Of a DNA stretch of 36,706 bases, positions 1 through 10,084 are shown in pieces (position 1 is the stretch's first letter; every line of letters starts with the position of its first letter). The stretch comes from Chara braunii (lineage: Eukaryota > Streptophyta > Charophyceae > Charales > Characeae). The notes under the pieces were generated by a model. It searched no databases, was not told the origin of the DNA, and saw only the letters and a list, made by a program, of their open reading frames with translations. The stretch spans positions 1,373,420 through 1,410,125 of the forward strand of contig BFEA01000340.1 of NCBI GenBank assembly GCA_003427395.1, given 5' to 3'. The translations under genes were made by a program, and so were the position numbers.

Positions 1-79
<79 letters not shown>
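1..79. repeat. (GA)n microsatellite
   Basis: An uninterrupted GA dinucleotide run from the first base of the window. It truncates the 3' end of the coiled-coil pseudogene that reads towards it on the minus strand. Its true length is unknown because it runs off the window edge. Confidence 0.97.
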
Positions 80-80
<1 letters not shown>

Positions 81-1165
81 CTTTTGGTTCAGGCGAACGC
101 CTGTCACCACACTGTTCTCTCGGATAGAACGCGTGGTTCAGGCGAATGCCCGTCACCACACTGTTCTCGTGCAGCAATTTAAGCTCCATCTCGGCCTTGG
201 CTTTCCTCTCTTTCAACATCTCTGCTTCCAAACTCGTAGCCCTGTGCATCTCCTGCAGCTTCCTATACTCGTCCGTCCATTTATCGGCTTCTCGGATATT
301 GTTTGTCCATCTTGGGTTGGGGGTGCTGCGAAACAAGTCATCCGGAGTTTCAATTGCAACTTTCCCCCTCTTGTTGCCAGGCCATAATGCCTCATTTTTC
401 CACATCACTGCCTCCTCGACCGCTTTCTGGCGTTGTCCCCTCAGCATGCTGATTTCCAACTCGAGTCCGACAGTCTCCTGTTTGAAGTTGATCTTTACTA
501 ACGACGTGCCCTGCAACTCCTTAATCTCTTTTCTTAACACGAGCATCTCGTCATCGCCGCTCCTCCTATCTAACACATGTCGCTTCAACTCAGTAAGCTC
601 CCGCTAGAGTAAACTGATCTTATCTTCTCCGTTCCACGAACGCTCACCAACTAATCTCTTCCTTAATCCTTCGTTCTCCTTGCGTAGCTGCAAAAGTTCC
701 TCGTTGACCTGTACAATGGCAGTCATAAAGGTTTTATCTTTCCCCTTACAAATTGACTCTATTGTTTTATCCAACCGAACCGCCATCTCTGCTTCGAGTT
801 TCTCGCTTTCCTACCCCCTCTCCCTCTTTTTGTTCTCCTCCTCTTTCAATTTCTTCAAATGTTATTCTTCTTCCTTCTTCTTAGCCACTTGCTCTTCATC
901 TTCTATCACCTTGGTATAACATTTATCTCGCTTCTCTTGGTTAGTCTTTCAGAACTTGGTATGTGGCAGGCCTTGGTAGTTGGCTGGATAACGAGGTCCG
1001 TTCTGGTATGTGCCGATTGGCGCTGAAGTAGTACTAGTATAACTCAGTGGAGGCAGGGTCAAAACAGGAGGGCATTCACACCTATCGATGCGGGCATTCA
1101 CGCATAAAATGGTGAAGAGACCCGCAAGTGTAGTAACACGTACCTGAAGCCACAGGAGCGGCCAT
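80..1165 (-). pseudogene. Broken zinc-knuckle/coiled-coil protein gene, probably retroelement-derived
   Basis: Reading the minus strand from an ATG at 1165-1163, the protein starts MAAPVASG and then shows a zinc-knuckle-like C-x3-C-x4-H-x4-C (codons 1138 to 1094, ending HFMRECP), one residue longer than the canonical C-x2-C spacing. A frameshift follows near 1085. The next frame is Pro/Tyr-rich (GPRYPANYQG) and then becomes a long, highly charged coiled coil rich in E, K, R and L down to about 150, with phrases such as ELLQLRKENEGLRKRL. Four in-frame stops interrupt it: TGA 951-949, TAA 864-862, TAG 813-811 and TAG 606-604. Each fits a single transition from a Trp or Gln codon. Zinc knuckle plus coiled coil suggests a Gag-like or other nucleic-acid-binding protein. 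I do not recognise a named family. The 3' end is lost in the GA repeat. The gene is clearly dead, but its coding character over about 1 kb is strong. Confidence 0.7.
85..168. repeat. 49-bp tandem duplication, two copies
   Basis: A block beginning TGGTTCAGGCGAA at 85 recurs at 134 with only two or three changes over about 35 bases (CGAACGCCTGTC against CGAATGCCCGTC). The period is 49 bp. It sits at the 3' end of the minus-strand coiled-coil pseudogene, next to the GA tract, and probably arose by replication slippage. Confidence 0.8.
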
Positions 1166-2277
1166 CAAAAATCACGACAGTCGTCAACGGTAGGCACATA
1201 CCACGATCCAACAAGGGAGATAACCAATCGACACAATAAGAATCAAAGCAAACAAAGCAAACAATCAGAATCAACTAAAGTCAACAAGGTAATTACTGAC
1301 TCTAACCCAAGGCGTTAAACTCCGCTAGTCTAATCGCTATGGAGGTTCCGTCGTTGAAAGAATAGTGGTTAAATAACCTCATGCAAGATAGACTCAAGTA
1401 AATTTGTGTCGTCGACAATTTAAGAAGCGGGTGAGCAAACACAATCAACAATAACATAGCTTCCGGACAAAACTTAAAGAGAGCAATCGTGAATCAGCAC
1501 ACCAATAGTCAAGCACCAACACATGTATACTCCCGATGCATGACCGATGGCTCGATGATTAAGCAATGACAATAAGGTTATAAGGCTAGAACTGAAAGTG
1601 GGCGTCTTGCCCGTAAACATGAAGACCATACCGAGCGCTAGCAAAGACCCAACTAGTTTCATCCGGCCGCCAGACCCAGAATCGTCAGGGGCCTCAGGGC
1701 TCAAGTCACGGTGGAGGTGACTCCATTGTGTCGTGGGCAACTATTAATAGGAGTGAGCAACCGGAAAAATAGTGAACACGACAAAGCAGAAAACAAGCAG
1801 GGTACCAAAGTGGTGCCACAGAGTACCACAAGAATATGACCGGACTCCCCAAATCCGTCGGGCCAGTCCGGACCATCAGTCTGATCGTCAACATTCAGGT
1901 CACGAAAGAAAGAAAACTAACACCTAAAGTTTCATACCCCTGAAGTCCTAAATGCCCCCATTAACCTCCGCCATGGGCCAGAACTGAGCCTACTCAGACT
2001 GTACCTGCTCCCCTTTCTGTCCAAAAGGTTATTGCAGTCCACTCGAATACAATACCGTGACATATGTGAAAATAACGAATAAAACGCAATGTATGTGTTG
2101 TATTTGTTTACAACGCATATGGTTATGGGGAGGGGATGACGCTAACTGGACTTGTTTAGGTGTTACACCCCTTCTCTTTTCAAATACAGATCTTGAGTTT
2201 GAAGCATATGAGTAAAGTACGACAACCGCTCAGCTCAATAGCGCCGGTCAACTCAAATAATGATGTCCATATTCTTT
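1166..2277. other. No gene recognised
   Basis: Short ORFs on both strands show no motif, biased composition or resemblance to other parts of the window. It may be untranslated or flanking sequence of the same decayed repeat as the upstream pseudogene. Confidence 0.5.
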
Positions 2278-2302
2278 GGGGGGGGGGGGGGGAATNAAAT
2301 GN
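2278..2302. repeat. Poly-G run with ambiguous bases
   Basis: A run of 15 G (2278-2292) is followed by ambiguous bases at 2296 and 2302 and then a T-rich stretch. The ambiguous calls suggest sequencing trouble at the homopolymer rather than biology. Confidence 0.9.
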
Positions 2303-3127
2303 TGAGATTTTTTTGTTTTTATTTTTCAACATTAACATTTTTATTAGTACATTACTACATTGTCAAGGAAAAGAAAAGAAAAAAAAGACGTCGAGGTCGG
2401 GAACCTCACAATCAGTACTAGAAGCATCATCCAACTTAGCTTACAGGGACAACCCTGATGGGCCCATGGTTGTAGATTTCTTATTCTAAGGGAGCCTATT
2501 CTACCTAAGTCTAACCTGACCTGTCTATTTAGAAGTTAGAATTGCTAGGTGTACTCTATTAACTACAATCTAACAAACGGAAGGAGGTGCGATGAAGCGA
2601 GCTAGCACAACAAGGATAGTGCAACAACCTGACACTGCTTGGTCAACGTGTTGTAGCCAGACAGCCATATCTGGTGCATGTTGACTGCTCCCCACACGCC
2701 ACTGCTTTTGCATGTGTACTACCTTCTTCCCCCGATAAGAACATACCGTCATTATACTAGTACTCAGACTGAAAGACACCCCAAATGCAGCTATAATGAT
2801 CGTACGTTGTATTCGGGGGAAGAAGGTAGAGCGACTGGCATGAAGCATTGGGGTGTAGTGTGACATGTTATATTTCCAGGTACAAAAAATAGATCGACGT
2901 GTAGGTTGCACGACGGTCTCAGGTATGAAAATTTAGGGTTGATAATTTCCTTTGTCGTGCTCAACAAAGAGATATGACAGCATATTAGCTGCACGATTAG
3001 TTGATTTTTCACGTCATTGTAGATGTGTGTTGGGGTGGAGCAGTCTTTACTTTGCAAACAAGGAACTGGAGTAGCGGCGGCTATTTGTCTTGTATGGTGC
3101 AACGTGCCTTACCTTTTGTATGATTGA
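2303..3127. other. No gene recognised
   Basis: AT-rich single-copy-looking sequence. Predicted frames are short, Cys/His-rich by composition only, and have no recognisable domain. Confidence 0.5.
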
Positions 3128-3740
3128 GATGGAGACATGCCTCGAGTCATGGCGGGTTGTTGTACTTAGAGTCATATACTTCTACTATTATGATTGAAGT
3201 TCAACTTGCTGATTGGTTAAATTAGGTTGCTTTTCTCCTGACTTGTGGTGAGAATTGAGCAGGCAAGGAAGCACCGGTTCGAGATGGAAACGTACCTGGA
3301 GCCGTGGCGGCCTGTTGTACTTCGAGGTGTATACTTTCTGCCAGTGCGATTGAGGGTTGTGTTGTATACTTTCTACTATTGCAATTGCGGGTTGTTGATT
3401 GATAGTCTTTCTCCCGACTCGCGGTGAGCTCAATTGAGCGAGCAAGGAAGCGTTGGTTCGAGATGGAGCGGTGGCGGTCTGTTGTGCTTCAAGCCTTTAA
3501 TCCCATGATAAATGTCGAATTTCATTGCTCATATGATAGCATCGCGCAAAGAAAGCTAAATTGAACAAGTTGAAGATTAACCAATGAGAATAATAAATGA
3601 AGTAAACAACAAACAAATAATTAAAATGATAAAAAGTCGGACTAGTGCAATTGAAGGTTGCTGATTGGTTGTTTTTTCTCTTACTCGCGGTCAGCTCAAT
3701 TGAGTGGGCAAGGAAGTATCGGTTTCTAGTGCTTATACAT
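3128..3740 (+). repeat. Degenerate ~150-180-bp tandem repeat, about three copies
   Basis: Units begin near 3128, 3279 and 3460 with GAGATGGA, followed by a GTGGCGG...TGTTGTACTT block, a TATACTTCTACTAT block, a TTGCTGATTGG block, and an end close to GAGCAAGGAAG...GGTTC. The third unit is interrupted at about 3497-3640 by AT-rich sequence, after which the repeat resumes (GTGCAATTGAAGGTTGCTGATTGG, then GTCAGCTCAATTGAG). No coding function is evident. Confidence 0.7.
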
Positions 3741-4239
3741 GTTTTAATGTTTTTGAATCATACAATGATTTCAAGATATCTATGCTGGACCAGGTTTTGT
3801 ACCGCACGACTTCTCGTACCCTTCGGATTAAACCTCGAACTAAATTGTGTGTACGGATCTGAATGAGGAAGAAGGCGGACGGGTCCTAATTTTTTGCATA
3901 AAAGTTTGTGTCTTTTACGAATGTCCTTGTATTTTGGCAATTTAGATTTGTGCAGTCGACTAGCGGCCGTGTAGGAAATTTGTAAAGACACAGTTATGAT
4001 TTCGAGTGTATTCTTGATTGTAGTCTTATTTCAAATTTTCTTAATGCACGCGCTCAATTGGAAGTTTGGATTTTGCATTTCGATAAAAGTCAACTTCTCG
4101 CTCATGCATGCGCACCAACTTTTTATCTTACTCGTTATTTTCGTCTTCTCGCACCTCTTTGACTTCCTGCTTCCCGTTTGGCAAAAGATGATTGGTCGCG
4201 GTTCGAGTTAGTCGAAAAAAGTCGTAAGAGCGGAGTTTT
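3741..4239. other. No gene recognised
   Basis: AT-rich sequence with only short hydrophobic frames, which are typical of T-rich DNA. No RNA gene or known motif was seen. Confidence 0.5.
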
Positions 4240-4560
4240 CGCATGCAGATTGAACGATCGACCTGATTCCTATTAAAATTTCAAATCATCTCGCCTTCTT
4301 CAATTCTCTCATTGCTCTAGAACCTTCCAACTCCACTCTCAACTCTCTCTCCAATCCTCCAAGCCGACACCCCAGCGCCTTATCTGCTATAAATTTACTC
4401 AGCGCCTTCCTCTTCTCCTCTTTGATTTAGTTGCAACTTTGTGTGGACTATGTGCGAACGCTGCGACACTGAATAGGCTCGGCATGCCGACCAACGGGTG
4501 CACTTGCATGCCGCATGGGTGAGTTTTGGGGTAGTATCGGTACTACTTTCGGTAGGTTGT
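4240..4560 (+). mobile_element. Orphan LTR promoter fragment, related to the element 2 LTR
   Basis: This segment aligns by eye with 26.80-27.02 kb, the promoter part of the element 2 LTR. Shared blocks include TAGAACC(T/C)TC(C/T)AACTCC, then CTCTCTCCA(A/G)TCCT, the TATA box CTATAAATTT, then CTCCTCT...CTTTGAT(T/C)T, and finally a (G)AATAGGCTCG/GAACAGGCTCG block. No matching gag-pol follows, so it is probably a solo or truncated LTR, or a distant relative. I could not find the LTR-encoded ORF or the U5 box downstream, so how far it extends is unknown. Confidence 0.6.
4388..4394 (+). promoter_or_regulatory. TATA box of the orphan LTR fragment
   Basis: TATAAAT in the context GCTATAAATTTAC. The same box and its flanks occur at 26915 in the element 2 LTR. 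Transcription would be expected to start about 30 bp downstream on the plus strand. Confidence 0.55.
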
Positions 4561-4658
4561 AGCCTTCATTTTCGATTTAAAAAAAATGAAAAGTGAGAAC
4601 AAACCACATTTAACCCCCGCCCAAAAAAAAAGAAAGATTTTTTTTTTTTTTTTAATTG

Positions 4659-4722
4659 TTTATTGATTGATTGATTGCTTGATTACTTGATGCAAGGGGG
4701 GGTCGCCCCCGCATGTGCACAC

Positions 4723-4786
<64 letters not shown>

Positions 4787-5232
4787 CAAGGGTTTGGACC
4801 GGCAGTCTGCTAGGATTACAAGGTTGGTTGGTGTGAGTAAAGTCGACCACTTTTCTCTCTCAAGGATGGGTATCGCTAACTCTGGGCGATGTGGTGAGTC
4901 CTTATCCATCAGTCAAATGCATCCTCGGCAGACTGTCGGGGTTCAACCTCCTGATGAGTCAGTGAAAGTCCGACGAAACAGTCTGGTACAGTCATGTTTT
5001 TTTTTAGTGTATAGCAAATATGACAACACACTTACACATAGACACACCCACACCCACACAAACACATAGACACACACACACCCACAGGGGCGCACGGACG
5101 CGCGCTTTTTTTTCCAATCAATCTGTCGATCAATCCGGTCAATCAGTCTGTGAATCAATCAGTCAATCAATCAATCAATCAATCAAAATCAATCAATCGA
5201 ACCAACCAATCAATCAATCAATCAATCAATCA
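4659..5232. repeat. Microsatellite cluster: (TTGA)n, (AC)n, mixed ACAC/CCCAC, (TCAA)n
   Basis: (TTGA)-type repeats at 4659-4688 are followed by a pure (AC)n tract at 4725-4783, an imperfect ACACACCCAC stretch at about 5024-5090, and (TCAA/AATC)-type repeats at 5117-5232. The first and last are reverse complements of each other and could pair as long arms around ~430 bp. The long frames here (poly-His/Thr, Ser/Gln-rich) are translations of the repeats and are not genes. Confidence 0.9.
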
Positions 5233-6674
5233 TTTTTTTTTGTGTTTAAATTCGATTGCAAACAATTTCTTTTTATTGTTTTTTTTCTAATTCCACCCCC
5301 CCCCCTCCCTCCCCCCTCTTCAAAATCACCCCCCGAACAAACTTTTTTTTCTTTTCGATCGACCCAAGGGGTCGGGCCGCAGTTGCGCAACACCGATCCC
5401 CAACCCCCACCCCCAAACCCTCCCCCCACCGGCCGCCACGTGGCCGCAAAGGCGGTGACCAGCCCGGTCATGAAGGGGACGCCCCGGTCATGGGCGACGA
5501 GCGTTGTCAAGGACGGCTGGGTTGCCGGTCGGGGGGATTCGTAGCCATCGTCCAATAGTGACGAGACTACCAGATCTGACAGTATAGGCGGACGGCGAAA
5601 CGAAAGAGCTAACCTTTGCCATTTCTGGCCGGGGTTTGGCTCTTTCGCTATGCTGTCCTTAGGGGCAGGGGTAATTCTAAGAAAGCTGGTTTCCTTTGTT
5701 TATTTCAACTTTTTGATTTTTGTACTTTGTCCATTTTGTTTCTTGGCCTCGCTGTTCAATTTTCCCTACCTAAATCCTCGGTCACGCCCAACCCACTCTG
5801 ATCAGTGTGGCGAGGGTACGAAACTTTGTGAGCGGTGTGAGGTAGCGTATCACATATCATCTAGCTTTTCACGTCATTGCCTTGTTTAGGCTTGTTGTGA
5901 GCCTTGTTGAAGGAGTTATCTTTCACTAACTCAGGACTTGTTGACGAGTTGTTAGTTCGGTACGGACGACTCTACGTCAATATTGGTCAATTGTTCGAAG
6001 ACATGGAAGCTCTGTCATTGTTGCCAGAGGAACTTATTTTCATCGTTAGCTTTACCACTTGAGCGCACCTACTTTTTGTGGACTGGAATAGAAACAGGTG
6101 CGGATGTATGTTGTCTTTCGAATGCAGTGCTTCCTCAAGGTCGTTTATGCAAGGGTTTCATCCTCGTCAGTAGGCTCATTACTGGTATGTGTTTCGCTCT
6201 CTATGGATCGAAATAAGTTGGGGGGAGGTGTGTTGCCTATTTGAGTGAGAGTGAAATTTAGATTGTTGAGTTCTCTTTTTATGATGGTTTGTCTATTAGG
6301 GTTAACCTGGTGGTGCAGACTCGTTGCACTTTTTCCTTCTTTTAGTTTCAAAGATTGTGGGAGGTTAACTTGGTTATGATGTTAGTTATTTCTTTGCTGG
6401 TATATTGTTTGGTTGCTTGAAACTCTTAGGATTGAAGGAGAGTGTAGCAGTTGGCTGGTACAGGTGGTTTGAATCTACATCGATGCCGTGGTTATGGAGA
6501 CGTGTGGTTGTAGACAGTTAGGATTTGGTAGGTGTTAACCTTCAGCGACTTAAATTGTTGCTAGATTCGCTTGTTGGTAGGTTTGGAAGATTTTTTTGGC
6601 TAGGGTAAGGTTGGTGGATGATTCGATCTATCGAGGATGTGCTTCGACTTGGTTGTGCTGTACACAAATTGTTG
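5233..6674. other. No supported gene; one weak PHD-like Cys cluster
   Basis: Mostly unassigned. A plus-strand frame at 5800-5880 reads CGEGTKLCERCEVAYH and ends HCL, which superficially resembles a PHD-finger centre (C-x2-C then aromatic-His). The final Cys pair and correct spacing are missing, so it is not called as a gene. The sequence just left of 6675 is the flank of the element 1 3' LTR. Confidence 0.45.
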
Positions 6675-6694
6675 GCTCCCCGAAAGTGTGAAAA

Positions 6695-6713
6695 GGGGTG
6701 TACCAAGGATTTT
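6695..6713 (-). promoter_or_regulatory. Conserved U5 box near LTR 3' end
   Basis: On the minus strand this reads AAAATCCTTGGTACACCCC. The same box with one to four changes occurs in all five LTRs of the window, 50-75 bp inside the LTR 3' end. Possible roles are polyadenylation, packaging or reverse-transcription structure. None is demonstrated. Confidence 0.6.
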
Positions 6714-6966
6714 AGGATAGTGGGGGTGGAGTTCAAGGTCGGACCTGAAATCTCCAATGGCAAGCCTTAGGGATAGTTGTGCAAGATAGCAAGCGCAGGC
6801 CGCGTCTGACTTTTATGCCTTGGGGGATGTCATCACCATCCCCGCGAGTTTCGTTGCCGAAGCCGGGCTCGGATTTGGTGAACCGACGGAATGCTATGCG
6901 TGCCACTTTGCCTAATTAATCGCCGGCGACGCTCGCGACAAGCCTCGGAGTCGGACGAAGCGGGCC

Positions 6967-7416
6967 TCAGGCGTAGGCTGTGTGCTTGCTGCTCGGCCTC
7001 AGTCCGGGTTCAGTGAACGAACCCCGCGGCTCGGTACTCGTTGTCCAACTGGCACTCAGAGCACGGGGTTCGAGGCCAGTAGGGGGCAAGCGCGTGCAAG
7101 GGGCCGCCGTCAGGCAGTGAAAAGGCAACACGAGGCGGTAGGGAGGGAAGTCTGTCTCAATGATGACAACACCAGGTTCGACGATGACGTGGCTCGCGTG
7201 TGAGCTGGGGAATTGGGAGGGAAAAGGGATCGCGCTTAAGGCCCGTTCAATGTACCACTCACAGACACGTTCGTTTCCAGTCCGAAAGGGGAATTTTGGA
7301 GGGTTGGTGTGGGGTCGTGTGAGAAGACAGACGTTTTTCCACCTCCAGTATTCTCGGAACCGTTGATGTCTCAGGCTTTCCCGATCCGTGGCGTGGAAGG
7401 GAGTCCCATCATCCAT
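6967..7416 (-). CDS. LTR-encoded conserved protein, element 1 3' LTR copy
   Basis: An ATG-initiated 149-residue frame near the 3' end of the LTR, in the sense orientation of the element. Its core matches frames at the same place in the other four LTRs: FPFRTGNERVCEW, then a variable loop, then GVVIIETDFPPYRLVLPF, and finally a PRALSA...EPRGSF stretch that parallels PRTLCT...ESRGF in the 22-kb copy. Conserved features are an FP start, V-C-(E/D)-W, a hydrophobic V-x-I-(D/E) strand, a L-x-L-P-F segment and usually a PW. No signal peptide or membrane helix is seen. Being in the LTR, it would lie upstream of gag in the transcript. The function is unknown and I recognise no family. Conservation across diverged LTRs is the main argument that it is, or was, a gene. 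Confidence 0.55.
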   Translation of the reverse strand: MDDGTPFHATDRESLRHQRFREYWRWKNVCLLTRPHTNPPKFPFRTGNERVCEWYIERALSAIPFPSQFPSSHASHVIVEPGVVIIETDFPPYRLVLPFHCLTAAPCTRLPPTGLEPRALSASWTTSTEPRGSFTEPGLRPSSKHTAYA

Positions 7417-8740
7417 GTTGTCGGAAATTTGCGAGTTTAGACATGGATTCGAGCGTGGGTCTTGCAGACACGCGTGTAGGCCATGCCCTTTTTGGTCGAG
7501 CCTACACTTATGTGCACGAGATCACGTTCGCAATCGGTTGGATCGGATCGAGTGGCTATCCTTTGGTCGAGAGATCATCTAATCAGTCGTCATGCCAGCC
7601 CAACACGTGGCACTCACGCTCTCGAGTGCGCGTGTCAAGAAACAGACATTAGGAAGGCAATCGGAGGGTAATCACACATTTGAATCAGCCATCCACTTAT
7701 CAGCCAAAGCATACATCAGCTAGGACCGCCGAGTTCATTAGACTTTCCTTTCTGCCCAAATAGGAACGGGGAATTGACATGCATACGTGTGATCCGTCAG
7801 AGACAATGTCAACAATCAGGTGATTGGTCCTCCCGATAACTCAGTTTCGCGGACGCACTTTCCCAATACTCATGCATTAATCAAACTCGAGGGCCGTGCA
7901 AATTTCCAGAAAAGCATAAACGAGAGACCGACAAAGGTTTATGCATCAAGCCATGTAACCGAAGAAGACTACATCATCATAACCCAAGCTCACCGAGGTC
8001 ATGCGCTGACAATCGTCGTACCCGATCTCACCATACTGCAGTGAAACAGGAATGAGGAGGGAAAATCAAGCTGATCACTAAGAAAAACACGAACCAGGGA
8101 TAGTCCTGAGTAAAAGAGGGTCGACGCCACTTGTCAAAACTACATAGATGAGAAAAAGAAGGACACCATCCTACACACAAGATCCGAAGGCTGGCAAATC
8201 CGTAATATGCATGAGGAGCGCATCCAACCCGAGCGCAAAATGGGGACTACAAAATGACAAAATTTGAATTAAACTAGCATCCAAAGATTGCGTGAGGAGG
8301 GGTGACGGAAGCGCGTGAGTTCGTTCCACACACACCATAAGCAGAAAGTTCGAGAAGATTCGCAAGGAGATCCGAAACAGCCGCAACAAGATTGGCCAAT
8401 GTTGAAACCAAAATTTATTCAGAGGGTTAGAGAAATGCATCGTCCCACACACACATCTCTCTCTCTCTCTCTTTCTCTCTACGCCACATCACCTCCGATG
8501 CGGGCAGTCCGTCTCCTCGCACCAACACAGAGTCGTCACCCCGCTTAGTCCGAGCACGCAAGCCAAGTTCGCCCGTGCCCCATAGTCCGTCATGGCCCGC
8601 ACGTCAACCCCGCCTACCCGACACCAGCTTGTCGGGTCGCCCGACTCACTTCTGCTCATCTTCCCACTTACTCGTTAGCCAATCCTCTATGACCGCGCTA
8701 ACTTCCAAATTCTTAGAGAGAACACTAATCGCGCTTGCGA

Positions 8741-8750
8741 ATTTTATAGC
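8741..8750 (-). promoter_or_regulatory. LTR TATA box, element 1 3' LTR
   Basis: Minus-strand GCTATAAAAT, with equivalents at the same relative place in the other LTRs (19908, 23600, 25927 and 26915). It lies about 2.0 kb before the LTR end, which implies a very long R-U5 region. Confidence 0.6.
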
Positions 8751-9592
8751 GTGCATGCTTGCGCGAAGAACCCGCGATTATGCCTAAGTGAGAGGAAGGG
8801 GAAGAGAAGGAAGTGCCTACGCCTGCATGGCCAAACCGCGGCATGAGGGACGCAACCACACTCCACGCATCGATCCGGTCATGCAGTCGCTCAGGCCAAT
8901 TAGAGTGGAGGATGAGGTATGCACGACAAAGGGGGAGACGACGGGGAAACACGAGAGAATCAAGAAGGAGGAGTACAGTTACAATCGCGCCCACCAAAAA
9001 TTACAGCTACACGCAAGATTAAGGGCGCGATACAGTCAGAGCCCAGTCCCCATTGTCACACTGTGGCGAGAGGTGCGCAAGCAAGAAGCGCGACACAACA
9101 AGATTTCAGAGTACCTAAATTCCTAGTCTAAATCCTATTTGCAAAACGAAATTTCAAAAAGACAAAAAAACAATTCCGAGAGCCCGTCATCAGTATTGCG
9201 CCAAAATTCCCATCTCCCACAGCAGAACAAGAAAGAAGCTATGACAACCGTTATTTATCACGCTCTCTAAGGCGCATTCACCCAATCGTCTGCGCAGGAC
9301 TTTCCCGACCCCGGTCCCGAAAGCCAAAAAGAAAGAAGCGAGGGTATCCATGCGACTTGTCCAACCGACCCATATCTATGCATTCCACCCGACCAACCTG
9401 TCCCCAACCCCCGAAGCCGCGTCGCGCAGAAAGTCGGTCAATTACATAAAATAGTTCGTCATATATGTGACGCCCAGGGGGTTCCAATCTTGAGCAAGCT
9501 CCTGCTTGCTCTCTCATCAGGCGTCGACCCGTGATCTGAGGATCGACGTGGAGCTTGTACATGCCACTTACTGTAAGATCCGAGTGTGGAAG

Positions 9593-9893
9593 TCATCCGT
9601 CGTGGCATTCATGCGCTTCAATTCTAAACGTTACCCTGAAAAGGCAATCTAATGACGAGCGGAGGCAGTGAGGGATGGACTTGTGGAAGGGGAGGCATGA
9701 AGCGACGGATCTCTCTGTCGCCAGTGGGGAGCGGGACATAGTAGACAGTGCGATGGACACGAGGAAAACGTGGGTGTCGATGTTGGTGAGGGAGGGAGGT
9801 GAGGTAATCGGGGTAGAGAGTGTAGAGGGTGCGGCGGATGGCAGCGGGGAAATCCTCATAGTCTTCGCACGCGGGGATTGTGCCCGCGATCAT
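9593..9893 (-). pseudogene. Accessory ORF C remnant, element 1
   Basis: The last coding-like stretch before the 3' LTR. A minus-strand frame of about 89 residues (9893-9624) contains AIRRTLYTLYPDYLTSLP and TVYYVPLPTGDREIRRF. It occupies the same position as ORF C of element 2 and has a loosely similar pattern, a V-rich strand then G-x-R-x-(V/I)-R, but the match is weak. Overlapping frames compete, the ATG is uncertain, and stops lie upstream. Treat it as a positional counterpart rather than a proven homologue. Confidence 0.3.
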
Positions 9894-10084
9894 GCAATAA
9901 AACTCTACTATATTATTAAATTCCTGCCAATCTATGCCAAAGAGAAGGACGTGGAGGGGGAAAGAGGTGACGAGCGAGCGAGTGGTAGCGTGTGGGAAGA
10001 TAGTGATCAGCAGGCGAGTGAAGTAAAGATGGTGGAAGAGGGAAGGCGGGAAGGGGTGCCATCCGTCAGGGAATGGGGGTCGGC

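Larger units (their letters stand above)
6675..9472 (-). repeat. Element 1 3' LTR
   Basis: A direct repeat of 17773-20647. In element orientation it starts near 9472 and ends near 6675. It contains a TATA box (8741-8750), a pyrimidine run on the plus strand at 8456-8480 that is a GA-rich tract in the sense strand, an ORF close to the 3' end (7416-6967) and a conserved U5 box (6695-6713). The last ~45 bp of the LTR end, seen in the right copy as CCTCACGCCC and following sequence, cannot be recognised here, so the outer end is deleted or diverged. Confidence 0.9.

Noticed and set aside
604-864. Stop-codon reassignment (TAA/TAG read as Gln), as in some ciliates and green algae
   Set aside because: Stops also replace Trp and Arg (TGA), and a TAA replaces the Tyr of KDVYPLPRI in element 1 RT. 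Frameshifts accompany the stops, so ordinary decay explains them.
4713-5069. Poly-His/Thr-rich or Cys/Val-rich ORFs on both strands
   Set aside because: They are translations of the (AC)n microsatellite.
5794-5883. PHD-finger exon of a host gene (CGEGTKLCERCEVAYH)
   Set aside because: The first and last Cys pairs are absent or misplaced, the frame ends at once, and no other exon was found nearby.
9471-9486. A 16-base identity (CGCCCAGGGGGTTCCA) between 9471 and 15176
   Set aside because: With about 37 kb of sequence one such match is not surprising, and the flanks do not align.
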